A stretch of 64,000 bases of DNA. Origin: Herbiconiux sp. (lineage in GTDB: Bacteria > Actinomycetota > Actinomycetes > Actinomycetales > Microbacteriaceae). The position numbers were made by a program, and so were the translations under genes. Below, in pieces: positions 63,210 through 64,000 of the stretch. Under the pieces are notes generated by a model, which was not told the DNA's origin, ran no database searches, and was given only the letters and a program-made list of their open reading frames with translations. Each line of letters begins with the position of its first letter. Position 1 is the stretch's first letter. Location of the stretch: assembly GCF_023264895.1 (NCBI RefSeq), contig NZ_JAHFUY010000016.1, positions 1 through 64,000 of the forward strand, in the 5' to 3' direction.

Positions 63210-64000
63210 TCACCGCGAGCGCGCTATGACCTCGTCGATGCGCTCGGGCCGGAGCCCGTGGCCGATCACGCGCGGCCCGGCACCGCGCACGGCGGGCACG
63301 ATGAGGTTGAGGGCGGCGCGCTGCACGGCGGTGGGCGGATTCGACAGCAGCGGCCGGTCGAGCGGCCTTGCGATGGCGCGGTGCAGCTGCAGCTGGATCG
63401 CCTGCATCGCCTTCACGGCCGGCAGCCGGCGCCGCTGGATGGCCGCGAGGTCGCGGGGAGTCACCCCGAGCGCCGAGCCCGGTCCGCCGATGGCCCGGAG
63501 CAGCAGCGGCTCGGCGAGGCGGTTGGCCGTGGCGACGGCATCCTGGATCGCGTACTCGACCCCCACGCCGAACGCGGGCGACATGGCGTGCGCCGCGTCG
63601 CCGATGCAGAGCAGCCCCGGCCGGTGCCAGGTCTCCAGCCGCGACAGGCGCACCGAGAGCAGCTTCACGCTCTCCCAGTCGTCGAGCGCGTCCACGACGG
63701 GCGCGAGCGGCTTCGCAGCACGCGCGAGCGACTCCTTGAAGGCGCCGAGGCCCTCGGCCCGGATCTCGTCGAAGCGCCCCTTCGCGATGATGCAGCCCGT
63801 CTGCAGGCGGTCGCCCCGGTCGATCGTGACCACCGACACCCCGCGGTCGAGGTAGGCCAGGGTGGGCCGGACCACGGCGGGCGGCTTGGGCAGGTCGAAC
63901 CACAGCACGTCGACCCCCACCCCGAACTCGCGCGGTTCGAGCCCCGTGGCGGCCCGCACGGTGGAGGCGCGGCCGTCGGCGGCCACGGTGAGCCTGGCCA
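63210..64000 (-). CDS. FAD-dependent monooxygenase, partial (N-terminus outside window)
   Basis: The last 260 or so residues of a PHBH-fold FAD-dependent oxidoreductase; the frame runs off the window edge. ADGRAST near the edge is the DG motif (usually about residue 150), and LLCIGDAAHAMSPAFGVGVEYAIQDAVATA (core IGDAAHAMSPAFGVG) is the second FAD motif. Members hydroxylate aromatic substrates; similar proteins are annotated as FAD-dependent oxidoreductase with unknown substrate. It ends 78 bp upstream of the Gly-rich protein gene on the same strand. Confidence 0.9.
   Translation of the reverse strand, partial: ARLTVAADGRASTVRAATGLEPREFGVGVDVLWFDLPKPPAVVRPTLAYLDRGVSVVTIDRGDRLQTGCIIAKGRFDEIRAEGLGAFKESLARAAKPLAPVVDALDDWESVKLLSVRLSRLETWHRPGLLCIGDAAHAMSPAFGVGVEYAIQDAVATANRLAEPLLLRAIGGPGSALGVTPRDLAAIQRRRLPAVKAMQAIQLQLHRAIARPLDRPLLSNPPTAVQRAALNLIVPAVRGAGPRVIGHGLRPERIDEVIARSR

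Overview
The window is a dense, high-GC stretch of chromosome. Genes are packed with 1-4 nt start/stop overlaps (ATGA, GTGA, TGATG), GTG starts are common, and many genes have no Shine-Dalgarno sequence but a TANNNT hexamer 6-7 nt before the start codon, the actinobacterial leaderless pattern. Protein types (ECF42-like sigma with a DGPF partner, CWB2 cell-wall-binding proteins, actinobacterial mannosyltransferase, SARP regulator, leaderless metG-tatD-rsmA operon) point to an actinobacterium, most likely Microbacteriaceae; the genus cannot be fixed from this window alone. I found no rRNA, tRNA, insertion sequence, prophage or CRISPR array.

Layout. 1-4.2 kb: Pr6Pr membrane protein, an ECF42-type sigma factor with its YCII/DGPF partner behind a matching promoter, apt and ispE. 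4.2-10 kb: a five-gene overlapping operon for nucleoside uptake and cleavage (BMP lipoprotein, double ATPase, two permeases, nucleoside hydrolase). 10.1-13.3 kb: alpha/beta hydrolase and two CWB2 surface proteins that share a duplicated upstream palindrome-plus-hairpin. 13.3-20.3 kb: translation housekeeping (rsmA, tatD, metG, rsmI), protein O-mannosyltransferase and a YeiH-type exporter. 20.3-25.7 kb: a 1165-aa SARP/NB-ARC regulator and a DrrAB-type ABC exporter. 25.8-31.6 kb: rtcB, a guanidinium-type SMR exporter behind a guanidine-III (ykkC-III) riboswitch, a YyaL thioredoxin-fold protein, DUF1684 and a hydrolase. 31.7-35.8 kb: HrpA helicase.

35.8-46.3 kb holds the most coherent accessory module: a sugar-type (CUT2) ABC importer diverges from hyuA-hyuB (ATP-dependent hydantoinase/oxoprolinase), which is followed by a hybrid histidine kinase and a NarL-type response regulator. 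This looks like uptake and opening of a cyclic amide or related substrate with its own signalling pair. 46.5-50 kb: MFS transporter and two convergent aldo/keto reductases separated by an array of palindromic repeats. 50-59 kb: DUF4349 lipoprotein, NagZ-type lipoprotein, acyl-CoA-dehydrogenase-like flavoprotein, luciferase-like monooxygenase, ATP-grasp ligase, gamma carbonic anhydrase and Na+/H+ antiporter. 58.6-64 kb: DUF3592, LtrA, FadD, three small or low-complexity proteins and a FAD monooxygenase cut by the window edge.

Two general themes run through the window. One is leaderless transcription, which decides or supports at least 17 starts here. The other is in-frame minisatellites (15, 18 or 24 bp units) at the ends or linkers of at least six proteins, together with non-coding tandem and inverted repeats between genes.
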